Origin: JBKQVT01 sp963727245
GTDB taxonomy: Bacteria > Planctomycetota > Planctomycetia > Pirellulales > Thermoguttaceae
Direction: 5' to 3'
Assembly (NCBI GenBank): GCA_963727245.1
Contig: CAVSFO010000001.1
Location: forward strand, 496,001-560,000
DNA: 64,000 nt
Of this stretch, positions 48,790 to 58,751 are shown one piece after another. Within the stretch, counting starts at the first letter, position 1. Each line of letters opens with the position of its first letter. Both the position numbers and the translations under genes were made by a program. The notes beneath the pieces are model-generated. The model ran no database searches. It was not told the origin of the DNA and saw nothing but the letters and a program-made list of their open reading frames with translations.

Positions 48790-50477
48790 CTATTCCCCTC
48801 GCCTGAAGAGGCGATGGCGATGCGGCCGGACCTCCGGCGCGACGATCGATTTCAGGGCTGCGGCGACGGCACGCTGCACGTTCTCGTCGGGATCGCTGCG
48901 TGCCTTCTCCAGCGCCGGCGCGGCATCGGCCGCCAGGGGCCCGAGGCTGCCCAGGGCTTCCGCGGCCGCCTGCCTCGACTGGGGCAGCGGCGCGCCCAGG
49001 CCGGCGATCAGCACCGGGACCGTTTTCGCGGCCACCTCCGCGGAGGCGGGCTGAATCTGGCCCAGCGCCCAGGCACATGCCACCGCCAGCGAACTGTCGG
49101 AACTGCCCAGCGCAGCGGTCAACGCCGCTGCGGCGGCGGCCGCGTCCGGACCGATCTTGCCCAGGGCGTAGGCAATGGCGTAGTCATCGGATCCTTGGCC
49201 TCCTTGAAAGGCCTTGGTCAGGGCCGGCACGGCGGCCTTGGCCGCCGGGCCGATCTTCGCCAGGGCCAAGACGGCTTCCTCGGAAACCCGCGGATTTTTG
49301 TCCGCGATCAACTTTGCCAGTTCCTCGGTGGCGGGCGCTGCCGCCGGGCCGATCTGGCCAAGGATATAGGCCACCCGGGCGCGGGCCTTTTCAAACTTCA
49401 GGGCGCCCACCAATCTCGGCACCGCTTGCGCCCGAGAGATGCCATGGCATCCAAGGCGCTGCGGACCGTGGCCTCGTCGGCGTCCTGGAAGGCCTTCTCG
49501 AAAATGGGCCCGGTGATTTCCGGGGCGGGCGGCAGGGCAGCCAATCCCTTGGCCGCCGCTTGGCGGCACCCGGGGATCCGAATTTTTCAGCATGGCCACC
49601 AACCCCTCGGTGGTCTGACGACGGAGGTCCTTATCTTCCGGATGGACCAGTGCCAGCGTCCAGAGGCTCGTGCAGCAGAGCATCGGGTCGTCGCTCTTGA
49701 AGTTGGCGCGGATCTTGGCCTCGGCGTCGGCGGGGACGGTGCCGATGCGGCCCAGGGCGTAGGTGGCGGCCGTGCGGCATTGTTGGTCGTCCAGCAGGGC
49801 GGCGATTTGCGGCGCGGCCCCTGCGGCGGCGCCCTCCATGGCCGCCAACGCGAGGACGGCCTCGCGGCGGATCTCCGGCCGAGGATCTTGCAGTTTCGCC
49901 GTCAAGGCGGGGATGGCGTCTTTGCCGGCAGGGCCGATTTCACGCAACACCACGCACGCCCAATAGGCCGCCTTGTCGTTGTCTAGTGCTTTGATCAGGC
50001 CGGGCACGGCCTGCCGCCGGCCTCCGCCACGGCCGTGAGGACCCGCATGCGCACGCCCGGGTCGGCGTCGTCCATGAGTTTTACGAACAGCGGCACCGTC
50101 ACTTGCGGGCCCGGCCGAATGGCGCCCAAGGCCCGGATCGCCTGCCGGCGGACGGCCACGTCGGGATCGGCCAGCAAGTCGATCAAACCGGCCGCGGCCG
50201 GCTTGGCCGGCGCACCGATCCCGCCTCAGCGCAGGGCGGCATGGGCACGCACCGCCGGCGAGGAATCTTTCAGCAGCTCGATCAGGGGCGTAACCGCCGT
50301 GGCGGCCTCCGCACCTTGCGATCCCAATTGGTCGATGGCCTGCAACCGGGCGGTTTCGTCGGCCGATTTCAAGGCGCCGATCAAATCCGCGGTAGTGGGC
50401 TCGGCCGCTGGGACCGTGGCCATCGCCAGCACCAGCCATCCACACGTCAGGGCGACAATTCGTTTCGTGGTATTCAT
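48790..50477 (-). CDS. Secreted HEAT-repeat protein, broken by about four frameshifts
   Basis: Signal peptide MNTTKRIVALTCGWLVLAMA (start 50477). At least twelve HEAT-like repeats (for example VPALTKAFQGGQGSDDYAIA, YALGKIGPDAAAAAAALTAA, VLALAKIGPAAKAAVPALTK, IRREAVLALAAME). The sequence changes frame near 50225, 50015, 49565 and 49440, so no full product is readable. The 3' half (48790-49440) is intact. Either a decaying gene or the locus worst hit by base errors. HEAT arrays bind other proteins; target unknown. Confidence 0.65.
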
Positions 50478-50494
50478 AATTCCCTTCCCGTAAT

Positions 50495-51205
50495 TTATTC
50501 TAATTGACTCTTGCAGGTGGCGTAGAGGAGGCTGCTGAGGAAGTTCCGCGACGCCAGGTACAGCGCCGACGGCACCTCGCGGATTTGCGTCTTCATGGTC
50601 GCCATGATGGTGTCGATAGCGTCGTGGGCCTTCTCCTGATCCGAGTAGCCCAGTCCGCCCAACGTCGCTCGTTTCGCCATGAGTTGATCCAAGTCGGTGC
50701 GTTGGGGGGCATAGGCTTCGGTTTGCAGCAGCGTCGGCCAGTCGATTTTGCCGGTCACGGGATCGACCTGGCTGGGGCTCAAGGGAGCCGGGATGCCTTC
50801 ATGAGCGATGCGGACCATTTGCTCCATGGTTGGCCTGGGGCCCCGTTCGGCTGCCCGCGCCTGCCGGTTGACCGCCCGCATGTCGAAGTAGGTCTGGGTC
50901 CACTGGGCCCGATTTTCGATTTCCTGACGTTGCGCCTGCGTCATGTTCACCGCGGCCGCCGACGTGGCGAGGTTGTAATCGCCCTGGGCGCTGATGACGC
51001 TGGCCATGCCGTTCATCGCCGAGCCGGCGGCGGTAGTCCCGCCGGGCGTGCCCCACCAGCCGCCATTTCCCACCGCCACCGCGCCCGATGACTGCGGCAC
51101 GACCGGCCGATAGGCCTGACCTCCACCGGGAGAACCATTGTTGCTCTGCGCGAACACTACCGCCGCGCAGGATACGACCGCCGCCGTGAGCCATAGGGAT
51201 TTCAT
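50495..51205 (-). CDS. Secreted protein of unknown function
   Basis: 236 aa from MKSLWLTAAVVSCAAVVFAQ (signal peptide). The next 60 residues are rich in Gly, Ser and Asn (NNGSPGGGQAYRPVV); then VNMTQAQRQEIENRAQWTQT and GLGYSDQEKAHDAIDTIMAT, helical segments that recur in planctomycete secreted proteins. No enzyme motif. Ends 17 bp before the HEAT-repeat gene start. Confidence 0.65.
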   Translation of the reverse strand: MKSLWLTAAVVSCAAVVFAQSNNGSPGGGQAYRPVVPQSSGAVAVGNGGWWGTPGGTTAAGSAMNGMASVISAQGDYNLATSAAAVNMTQAQRQEIENRAQWTQTYFDMRAVNRQARAAERGPRPTMEQMVRIAHEGIPAPLSPSQVDPVTGKIDWPTLLQTEAYAPQRTDLDQLMAKRATLGGLGYSDQEKAHDAIDTIMATMKTQIREVPSALYLASRNFLSSLLYATCKSQLE

Positions 51206-51444
51206 GTGCTGTGCTCCTCGTCTTGTCATTGGTGTGCGGACTGCCGTTATTATACGCACAGTTCTAAAATAATCCATACACTAGCCGAAAAGAGAGGATT
51301 AGAACGGGAAAGGCGGCGGGCGCGGGTATTCGCAAGAAGTCTCCAGGCTGCCGCCCGGAGGGGGCGCGGGGAAGGAGCGTGGAACGACCAATCGACGGGG
51401 TGGTCGTGGCGGGATGGGGATCCTTCCCCCTTACGCCAAACCCT

Positions 51445-52107
51445 TTACGCCTTTTTCCACTGCCGGCGGAAGGCGAGCAGTCCGATCGCGGCGGCGCCCA
51501 GCAACGCGAACGTGCCGGGCTCAGGGACGGCGTAGACGGGCGACAATTCCTCGACCTGAGTGTAATGCGTGCTACCGGTGAACGTCTCTTTGTACTGGAA
51601 GTCCAAGTCGGAGCCGTCCGCAACGTACGCAGTTGGCGTATTGGCGGAATAAGTGATATGCCCGACGTACTCGTGCGACCCCAGCGCAAGGTTGTCTGAG
51701 GAGACCGACGCAAATGATGCGTCGACCGTGGCCGACCAGTCCGCCGGCAGAGTGACCAGCGCGTTCGAGAGCAGCAGTGAACTCAGCGAAACGTTACTGT
51801 ACAGCTTGATGTCGCCCGTGTACCCGGTCCAGGCGGAGCCGGTATCGTTGGTGATATCATGAAGGATCGTGGCTGCCGGGTCATCAGAAGTTGTGGTAAT
51901 AATTGAGACCATACCTCCCGGTCCGGATTGCACACCCGGCAAAGGCACGATGTACGAACCGTCTACGGCTTTGCTCAAGTTGGTATAGGTGCCGGGCGTG
52001 CAGGAAATTCCGGGCTCGCCCCACCATTCCCAACTGCTAATGTCGGCCTTGGCGACAGAACCGCATAGCAGCAGCACGGCGATAAGCGCAATCGTGCAGG
52101 ATCTCAT
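51445..52107 (-). CDS. PEP-CTERM sorted exported protein
   Basis: 220 aa. Signal peptide MRSCTIALIAVLLLCGSVAK; the C-terminus has VPEPGTFALLGAAAIGLLAF and a basic end, the PEP-CTERM sorting signal recognised by exosortase. The body is Thr/Ser/Gly-rich and beta-like, without Cys-linked or catalytic motifs. Probably attached to or released from the cell surface. The matching exosortase gene is not in the window. Confidence 0.88.
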   Translation of the reverse strand: MRSCTIALIAVLLLCGSVAKADISSWEWWGEPGISCTPGTYTNLSKAVDGSYIVPLPGVQSGPGGMVSIITTTSDDPAATILHDITNDTGSAWTGYTGDIKLYSNVSLSSLLLSNALVTLPADWSATVDASFASVSSDNLALGSHEYVGHITYSANTPTAYVADGSDLDFQYKETFTGSTHYTQVEELSPVYAVPEPGTFALLGAAAIGLLAFRRQWKKA

Positions 52108-52614
52108 GTGAACCCCCCGTTTCCCTCGTATGTATACCCTGGGCCCGATCCGGCTGTCCCAAAACCATCTACCGGGCCGACGGCCTTGTCCTTGCGTATC
52201 TCGGCGTTCCGAAACGATGGTAAAAAAACGACTTACCCACAACTCGTACAGAACCGATGCCCACGAAGAGGGAACCGAGGAAGAATTCCTTGGCAGCGCA
52301 ACCATCCTTCATGGGGAAGGCGGTTCTCAGTAGAGTTTGCAGACGCGATGTCGCTGCCTAACCATGGGGTGCTGGCGATACTAAGTCGCTTTGAACTGCC
52401 GCGATCGCGTCACCCGCGACAGCCTCGCACATTAAGCTTAATTGTAAGGAAAAGTGAATTCTTTGCAAGCGTTTGGCAAATGCGGAGATGATTTTTTGAG
52501 AGAGGTCTTCGCAGGAGAAAACGGGCGTAAACCGTTGACTGCCAAGGGCTTTTGCACAGGACTGCTGCTGCGAAGCCGGGAAACCATCCCACCCACTGTG
52601 GTGGATGTGACCTG
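52108..52614. other. Intergenic region between the PEP-CTERM gene and flgL
   Basis: About 500 bp without a supported gene. An AT-richer part near 52430-52500 (TTAAGCTTAATTGTAAGG, GATTTTTTGAG) could hold the PEP-CTERM promoter or an end of the flagellar transcript; no definite site was found. Confidence 0.5.
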
Positions 52615-54906
52615 CTAGAGGTAATTCAGCAGCGTCATCTTGAACATTTGCCCAATGGTCTCCAAGGAAGCCTGGTAGGCGGTCTGGAGGGCCGTCAACT
52701 GGGAGATGACCGTGGCGAGGTCGGCGTCGGAGTCGTTGGAGAGGAGCGATTGCAGTTGGGTATTCTGCGAGCCCAGTTGGGTTTGGGCGGAACTGAGCGA
52801 TTGCTCACGCTCCCCCAGGACCGCCTGGCAATCGCTGAGGTTCTGTGATGCCTGTTGCAATTGAGTGATGTCGCGGCTGACCTCGGTCATGTCGCCGGAC
52901 TGGAGCGCGGCGCTCATCCGCAGCAGGGAATTGAAGACGCCCGCGGTTTCCTGCGGATTGACATCGGTCCCGGTCAGGGTGGCCTCGGTGCCGCCGCTGG
53001 TGTAGGTCGTCAAGGCGGTGATCGTGCCGCTGCCATCGTTGTCGGGATCGTTGGTCGTGTCGAGGCTGGCGGTGAAGTTGGGATTGCCTTGCAGCAACTG
53101 GACGATGGTGCTGGCCTGGGTGACGCCGGCAGCGATGTGGAACGTCAGCGTCTGGTCGGCGGGCTCGTAGTCGACCGTTTCATCGCCTGCCTGGCCGTCG
53201 TCGACGAATTTGACCCAGACATCGCCGGCCGTGCCGGCCTGGTTGGACGTGATGATCAAGTCGCTGTCGGTCCCTCCGAAACTGATCGAGGCCGAGGCGG
53301 TCCCCTTCGTGTTGCTCGTTGCGGTTTGTGCGCCGCTGGGGATGAGGCCGAGGTCGGCGGCGGCCGTGCTGTTGATATTGGACGTGACCGTGATGTTGCC
53401 GGGGGCGGGGCCGTCGTCGGTCAGTTCGATGCCGTTTCCGGTAGAAACCAGGTGCGCCTGCACCGTGCCGTCGCTGAGGTCGTTGATCTTGTTGATCACG
53501 TCGCCGACGGTGTTGCAGCCCACCAGGCTGACGTTGAATGAGTCGCCGTCGGCGGCGGTGATGGTGAAATCGTAGGGCGGGTTGGGGTCGTTGGGGGTGC
53601 CCGTGTAAACGCCGAGGCCGCTGCCGTAATTGAGGTCGGCCAGCGGGGTCTGGTAGCCGAACGTGCGCAGTCCCAGATCGGTGGCCGCGTAGCCGCCGTT
53701 TTCGCCGATGGTGAAGTCGCTGCCGCTGGTGTAGGAACTGATTTCCAGGCCGGTCTTGGTGGGATCGATTTGGGCCTTCACGCCGGCGCCGGAGCCGTTG
53801 ATCGCGTTAATGACGTCCTGGATCGTGTTGCAATTGGCCAGGTTGATGGTGTAGGTGGCGCCGCCGTCGGTGATTTGTAGTCCCGAACTCAGATTGAGTC
53901 CGTTGCCGCCCGCCAGATCGCCGAGCGAAGTGGTCAAGGTCAGTGCGGGATTCAGATCCCCGCCCTGGATGAAGCCGTTGCTGCTGGAGCCGAGGATTCC
54001 CAGTTCCTTGGCGATCACGCCGCCGCCGACTTCGCTGATGGAGACGCTGCTGGTCCCGCCGCCGGCGGGCGTGAGCTGGATATCCAAGCCGGTCGCGGTG
54101 ATGCCGACCTGGACCGTGTCGCCTGCGGGCGCGTTGGCGCTGAGCAGTTGGGCCACGTCGCCGACGGTCTGCGCGCCGCTGAGATCGACGATGCTCTGGT
54201 GCCCGCTGCCGTCGGAGATGGCGATGCTTCCCAAGGTGACGCCCTCGCCGCCGTTGAGATCGGAGAGTTTGGTGTCGGCAGTCAGGGCCGGATTGAGATC
54301 GGCGCCGTCGACGGGCGCGGAGACGGCGCCGAAAGCCTCGGCGCCGGTGACGTTGCTGATGAACGGCAGGTTAAGGTCGGAGAAGCTGGTGAGGTTCTGG
54401 TCGTTGCCGTTGTACTGGATGTCGCCGTCGGCGGTGGTCGTGAACGGCACGACGGTCGTGGTCGACCCGGCGAAGAGGTAGCGGCCGTCGAACTGCTGGT
54501 TGCCGAGGTCCATCAGCTCCTGGACGATCTGGCTGATCTGCTGGGAGGCGGCCGTGCGCTGATCGGCGGTGGCGGTCGAGCCGGTGACCGCCAGGGCGCT
54601 CGACTGCGCCGTCGACAACAGGCTCGACATGCTGGACAGCGCGCTGTCGGTCTGGCTCATGTAGGACTGGTTCATGGTGACGTTGGTCGTCATCTGGGCG
54701 TTGCTGGCCAGCAGGTTGTTGAGGTTCATGATCTGCATGGCCACGACCGGGTCCTGGCTGGCCGCCGACAGTTCTTTGTCCGTGCTCAACTGGGTCTCGA
54801 CGTTCAACATTGCGGTTTGATCGGAATTCAACTGGTCCAACAGCCGCTGCTGGACGTAGAGGTTGCTGACGGAGGTCGTCGGAACGTTGCTGACGGACAT
54901 GCTCAT
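52615..54906 (-). CDS. flgL: Flagellar hook-associated protein 3, expanded
   Basis: 763 aa, more than twice the E. coli length. Flagellin-like ends are conserved: VSNLYVQQRLLDQLNSDQTA at the N-terminus and TALQTAYQASLETIGQMFKM at the C-terminus, plus NQQFDGRYLFAGS. The middle (about 180-580) holds three hook-IN-like repeats (ADLNPAL...QTVGDVAQLL, GDLNPAL...NTIQDVINAI, ADLNYG...NTVGDVINKI). FlgL joins hook to filament. Start 24 bp after flgK. Last gene of the operon. Confidence 0.92.
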   Translation of the reverse strand: MSMSVSNVPTTSVSNLYVQQRLLDQLNSDQTAMLNVETQLSTDKELSAASQDPVVAMQIMNLNNLLASNAQMTTNVTMNQSYMSQTDSALSSMSSLLSTAQSSALAVTGSTATADQRTAASQQISQIVQELMDLGNQQFDGRYLFAGSTTTVVPFTTTADGDIQYNGNDQNLTSFSDLNLPFISNVTGAEAFGAVSAPVDGADLNPALTADTKLSDLNGGEGVTLGSIAISDGSGHQSIVDLSGAQTVGDVAQLLSANAPAGDTVQVGITATGLDIQLTPAGGGTSSVSISEVGGGVIAKELGILGSSSNGFIQGGDLNPALTLTTSLGDLAGGNGLNLSSGLQITDGGATYTINLANCNTIQDVINAINGSGAGVKAQIDPTKTGLEISSYTSGSDFTIGENGGYAATDLGLRTFGYQTPLADLNYGSGLGVYTGTPNDPNPPYDFTITAADGDSFNVSLVGCNTVGDVINKINDLSDGTVQAHLVSTGNGIELTDDGPAPGNITVTSNINSTAAADLGLIPSGAQTATSNTKGTASASISFGGTDSDLIITSNQAGTAGDVWVKFVDDGQAGDETVDYEPADQTLTFHIAAGVTQASTIVQLLQGNPNFTASLDTTNDPDNDGSGTITALTTYTSGGTEATLTGTDVNPQETAGVFNSLLRMSAALQSGDMTEVSRDITQLQQASQNLSDCQAVLGEREQSLSSAQTQLGSQNTQLQSLLSNDSDADLATVISQLTALQTAYQASLETIGQMFKMTLLNYL

Positions 54907-54930
54907 GGCAGGTGGAATTCCGGGTCGCGG

Positions 54931-56628
54931 TTACAACTGCATCAATAATTGGAGCAGGCTGTCGATGGTGCTGATGTACTTGGACGTGGCCTGGTAGGCC
55001 TCCTGGTAGCTCATCATTTTGATCGTTTCCGTGTCGATGCTGACGCCGCTGGTGGCGAGCTCCTGGCTGCTCAGCGAGTTGGCGAAGGTGTCGGCGCTCG
55101 AGGCCGTGGACTGGGCCTGGGCCGAGCCCTGGGTCACGTCGTTCACCAGGTTGTTGTACACGTCGGTGATCGTGCTGCCGTTCTGCGAGGCCAACGGCGC
55201 GTTGGGAAAATTCGTCAACTGCACGGCGTTGTTCGTGTCGGCGCCGATGCCCCCCTGGCTGGCGGCAAACAGGGAGGGGTCGTTCTGGACATCGGAATTG
55301 ACGCCGATGTCGGAGGCCGTCGAACCGGAGAAAAACGTGTTGATCCCCAAGCTGGTCAATATGCCGCTGGTGTCGCCGGCGAAGGAAAACTCCTGGTTCG
55401 GCGAAGTGCTCGTGATCGTCAGACGGTTGTCGCTGCCGATGCTGGCCGAAAGGCCGCTGACGCTGTTCAATTCGGCGGCCAGCGACGTCAACGTCGTGTC
55501 CTGTCCCTGACCGTTGAGAGTCACGTCGATGTTGCTCGTCTGGGTCAGACCCGTGGTCTTGTTGTAGACCTGCACCTGAAAGGAGCCGCTGGTGGGCGTG
55601 AAGTTCAGGCCGGTCGCGTTCAGCGCCGCGTTGGGATCGTCGACGGCCGACTCGCTGGTGACGGTCGTGAAGCCGTCGAGCCCCTGGCCGCTGGCATAGA
55701 CGTTGTTGAATTCGGAAATCAGCGTGCCGGCGAAATTGTTCAGGTTGCTGAGGAAGCCGGGGAGCACGGTGTCGCGGGCTTGCAGCAATCCGGCCAGTTC
55801 GCCCGAGGACGCGCTGATCGGCGTATTGGTGCCCGCGACCAGGAGATCGGTGACGGTTTGTCCGCCGTCGGAACGCTCACTCGTCTCCACGTTGCGCACC
55901 ACGCCGTCGGAGACCAGGTACTCGCCGCCGACGGATACCGAAATGGAACCGTTCGATTGCTGCATGGTCTGGATGCCGACCAACTGGGAAAGGCTTTGCA
56001 GGGCTTGCAGCCGCTGGTCCTCCAGCCCGACGGCGTCGCTCCCGGAAGTGTTCCCGCCCTGGACGTTCTCGATCTGCAGGTTCAGGGCACCGACCTGGGA
56101 GGTCAGATTATTGATTTCGGACGCCATGTTCGTGACGTCGGTGTTGGTGTCGGAACGAAGCGACTGGACCTGGCTGGCCAATTGGTTGATGGTCGTCGCC
56201 AGGTTTTCGCCCTGCAAGACCGCGAGGTTCCGCACCGAGGTGTCCCCGGGCTGGTTGAGAACGTTGTTGATGCTGGAAAAGAAATTGCTCATCGCGGTGC
56301 CGAGATTGCTGTTGTCCAACGCCCCGACGATGGTCTCCAATTGGGAGTACGATGTCTTCAGGCTGTCGGCGCTGGACTGATCGCTGGTGGCACTGCGGAG
56401 GCGTTGGTCCAAAAAGGCATCGATATTCTCGGTGACCGATTGCACCTGGACGCCGGTCCCGAGCACCAGGTTCCCATAGCGCTCCGGCGACGAGGCAGCG
56501 AGGTTCGCTTCCTCGCAGATGTAGCCCGGCGTGTTCGCGTTGGAAATATTCTGGCCCACAACCTGCAAGCCGATCTCGTTCGCTTGCAAGGCATTGCCGG
56601 CCATCTGGATGGAACTGTACAGCGACAT
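54931..56628 (-). CDS. flgK: Flagellar hook-associated protein 1
   Basis: 565 aa. N-terminal rod motif MAGNALQANEIGLQVVGQNI then SNANTPGYICEEANLAA; the C-terminus SYQEAYQATSKYISTIDSLL carries the conserved flg_bbr_C end. Forms the first hook-filament junction ring. YICEE has a Cys at a place usually Ser/Thr. Complete. Confidence 0.95.
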   Translation of the reverse strand: MSLYSSIQMAGNALQANEIGLQVVGQNISNANTPGYICEEANLAASSPERYGNLVLGTGVQVQSVTENIDAFLDQRLRSATSDQSSADSLKTSYSQLETIVGALDNSNLGTAMSNFFSSINNVLNQPGDTSVRNLAVLQGENLATTINQLASQVQSLRSDTNTDVTNMASEINNLTSQVGALNLQIENVQGGNTSGSDAVGLEDQRLQALQSLSQLVGIQTMQQSNGSISVSVGGEYLVSDGVVRNVETSERSDGGQTVTDLLVAGTNTPISASSGELAGLLQARDTVLPGFLSNLNNFAGTLISEFNNVYASGQGLDGFTTVTSESAVDDPNAALNATGLNFTPTSGSFQVQVYNKTTGLTQTSNIDVTLNGQGQDTTLTSLAAELNSVSGLSASIGSDNRLTITSTSPNQEFSFAGDTSGILTSLGINTFFSGSTASDIGVNSDVQNDPSLFAASQGGIGADTNNAVQLTNFPNAPLASQNGSTITDVYNNLVNDVTQGSAQAQSTASSADTFANSLSSQELATSGVSIDTETIKMMSYQEAYQATSKYISTIDSLLQLLMQL

Positions 56629-56705
56629 CGTCTATTTCGCACACCGCGTGGGATGGTTATCCAGTCTGCGATGCTTTGCAAGACTGGGTGTTTTTCCCGT
56701 TTTCC

Positions 56706-57191
56706 CTAGCCCACCTGGTCCAGCATGGTGCCACCGGCCACAGCCAGCCGTCTCTCTCCATATGTCGGCTGGAGGCGACCCCCGGTAGCGATAATCTCCA
56801 AAAGTTGCGAGAGATGGAGCAAAGTCCGCTGCACCACGACCCAGTTGACCAGGCTCTCTTGCTGCAGGAGTCGGCTGCGGCGGCGGGCCAGGTCTACCCG
56901 TTGGCAAAGGGCCCGGCCGTCGGCCGTCGGCAGTCGCTCCGCCACCGCCTTGATGTTCTTGGCCGGCAATCCTTCCTGGGCGGCGCGGGCCAGCAACTGT
57001 TCGCGGCGGCGAAGGCACTCCTGCAAGGCGCCGATCCAGCGCTGCTCTTGGGGGCCGATGGCCGAGAGCCCTTCCAGATCGGCGGCGCCGAGGAGCTGCC
57101 GCTTCTTGGTCAGGATTGCGAACAGTTCGTCTTGGCCGGCCAAGAGGTCGCTCAACAGCGCGGCCAGATCGTTTTCCAAAGAGGGTTGCAT
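56706..57191 (-). CDS. flgN: Flagellar chaperone FlgN-like
   Basis: 161 aa, mostly helical: LAALLSDLLAGQDELFAILT, ECLRRREQLLARAAQEGLPA, LHLSQLLEIIATGGR. FlgN keeps FlgK and FlgL unfolded for export, and its position directly before flgK supports this. Sequence similarity is weak as usual for the family. Confidence 0.8.
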   Translation of the reverse strand: MQPSLENDLAALLSDLLAGQDELFAILTKKRQLLGAADLEGLSAIGPQEQRWIGALQECLRRREQLLARAAQEGLPAKNIKAVAERLPTADGRALCQRVDLARRRSRLLQQESLVNWVVVQRTLLHLSQLLEIIATGGRLQPTYGERRLAVAGGTMLDQVG

Positions 57192-57205
57192 CCGTTTGCC
57201 TTTCG

Positions 57206-57529
57206 TTATCGGCGTCCCATGGTGAACAGTTGGTACATCGGTCCGGTGAATTTGTCGGCGCTGGCGTCGCTGAGCTTCCGCGACAGCACCTGGTCGAGTT
57301 GTTGCGTGAAGATTTCCTCGGCGTGGCCGCCGTTGAAGTAGGCGGGCTTGCCGACGGTGGTCCGCAACGACTTGAGCATCTGGCCGTAGAACGACTCGCC
57401 CACGAAGGAGTCGAACGCCTTGCGGAGCTTGGGATTGTCGGCCCCGGCGCTGCCGGCCGGGCTCTTGGCGGCCGGCTGGCCGGTCGCCTCCATGACGTTC
57501 GATCGCGCCGTGTTTGCGTTGATTCTCAT
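57206..57529 (-). CDS. flgJ: Rod-binding protein FlgJ (N-terminal domain only)
   Basis: 107 aa; ATG in MRINANTARSNVMEATGQPA with GAGG upstream; a GTG three codons earlier is possible. KLRKAFDSFVGESFYGQMLK matches the rod-binding domain. The muramidase domain of enteric FlgJ is missing, as in many non-enteric species. Scaffold for rod assembly. Confidence 0.88.
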   Translation of the reverse strand: MRINANTARSNVMEATGQPAAKSPAGSAGADNPKLRKAFDSFVGESFYGQMLKSLRTTVGKPAYFNGGHAEEIFTQQLDQVLSRKLSDASADKFTGPMYQLFTMGRR

Positions 57530-57557
57530 GGTTTCCACCTCGTTGGGGACTGTCCCT

Positions 57558-57622
57558 CTGCAAAACCGCTCACTCGAAAATCGGTTGCCCCTGCAAAGCC
57601 GCTCACTCGATAATCAGTTGTC
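57558..57622. repeat. 33-bp direct duplication at the flgI 3' end
   Basis: CTGCAAAACCGCTCACTCGA (57558 on) and CTGCAAAGCCGCTCACTCGA (57591 on) are 33 bp apart with three differences over 30 bases. The second copy includes the last codons and stop of flgI; the first lies beyond it. Confidence 0.85.
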
Positions 57623-58676
57623 CGTGGAGTTTACCGTCGCGATTGAGCCCCTTGATGATCTCGATGATGTCGCTGGTGGGCACGTGGATGGCGTTGAGCG
57701 CCTCGACCAGGGCCTTCAGCTTCGGCGCGCCGGGATCGACCGGATCGACGGCCACGAAGGGGTGGACTCCCGAGGTCGCGCCGCCGCCGGCCGTCTCGAT
57801 CACGATGTTCTTGTGCGTGATCGCCACGGAGCCGATCTCAACGTCGCCGCTGATGATGACGCTGCCGGCCCGTTGATTGACCACCACCCGGGCCCCCGTG
57901 CGCGGCTCCATCAGCGGCAGCGCCAGCACCTGGGAGACGAACGACACCGGGTCGTCGCTGTACTGAGGCGGAATGACGACCTCGATGTTGCCTTGATTGA
58001 TGGCGTGCGCCATGGGGGCCGAGCTGCTCGTCTGCATGCGCATCTGGCTGTTGATGAGTTCCACAACGTCCTCGGCGACCTGGAAGTCGGCGTGGTTTTT
58101 CTCCAGCACCAGCGTGATCTTGCCGTCCTTGGTGAAGACGTTGAAGAATTCCTCTTCCAGCCGGCAGCCGTCGTGGACGCGGCCGCTGGTGGTTTGCGCG
58201 GGGTCCTCCAACGTGATCGGCCCCTCGGCGAAGCCGAACACGCGGCGACTGCGCGGATCGGGGCCGATCAGGGGCGTCATGAACAGCCGTCCCCCGGCCA
58301 GGCTCTTGGCCGAGCCCACGGAACTGACCACGCAATCGAGCTTGTCGCCTTGGCGGGCCCCGGCGCCGGGAACGGTCGCCGTGACGATCACCAGGGCCAC
58401 GTTCTTGGTGTCTTTCAGCTCGGTCAGGCCGGCCTTGCTTGTGGGCAAGTCCATCACGCTCATCACCTTGGCCAGGCTGCGGATGGTGGGCAGATAGGCG
58501 CCGCCGTCGCCGGTGCCCTTCAGGCCGATGACGATCCCCAGCCCTTGCAGCGTGTTCTCTTCCTGGCCCTTGATGCGGCAGATGCTCTTCAGCGTCATCC
58601 GCGCTTCCGCCGGCACGCTGCCGGCCCAGCAGGCCGCGACCATCCCCAAGGCAAGCACGGTTCCCAGGCGTCTCAT
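57603..58676 (-). CDS. flgI: Flagellar P-ring protein
   Basis: 357 aa. Signal peptide MRRLGTVLALGMVAACWAGS; conserved QGLGIVIGLKGTGDGGAYLP, NVALVIVTATVPGAGARQGD, GARVVVNQRAGSVIISGDVE, and the end FVAVDPVDPGAPKLKALVEA. Forms the peptidoglycan ring of the basal body. Complete. Confidence 0.95.
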   Translation of the reverse strand: MRRLGTVLALGMVAACWAGSVPAEARMTLKSICRIKGQEENTLQGLGIVIGLKGTGDGGAYLPTIRSLAKVMSVMDLPTSKAGLTELKDTKNVALVIVTATVPGAGARQGDKLDCVVSSVGSAKSLAGGRLFMTPLIGPDPRSRRVFGFAEGPITLEDPAQTTSGRVHDGCRLEEEFFNVFTKDGKITLVLEKNHADFQVAEDVVELINSQMRMQTSSSAPMAHAINQGNIEVVIPPQYSDDPVSFVSQVLALPLMEPRTGARVVVNQRAGSVIISGDVEIGSVAITHKNIVIETAGGGATSGVHPFVAVDPVDPGAPKLKALVEALNAIHVPTSDIIEIIKGLNRDGKLHGQLIIE

Positions 58677-58751
58677 CCGTCCACTCCTTGCGTTTTCCCA
58701 GTTGTTTCCCGCGTGTTTCCCAAGGGGGCCAGCTTACGGTCTTTCGCGTCC

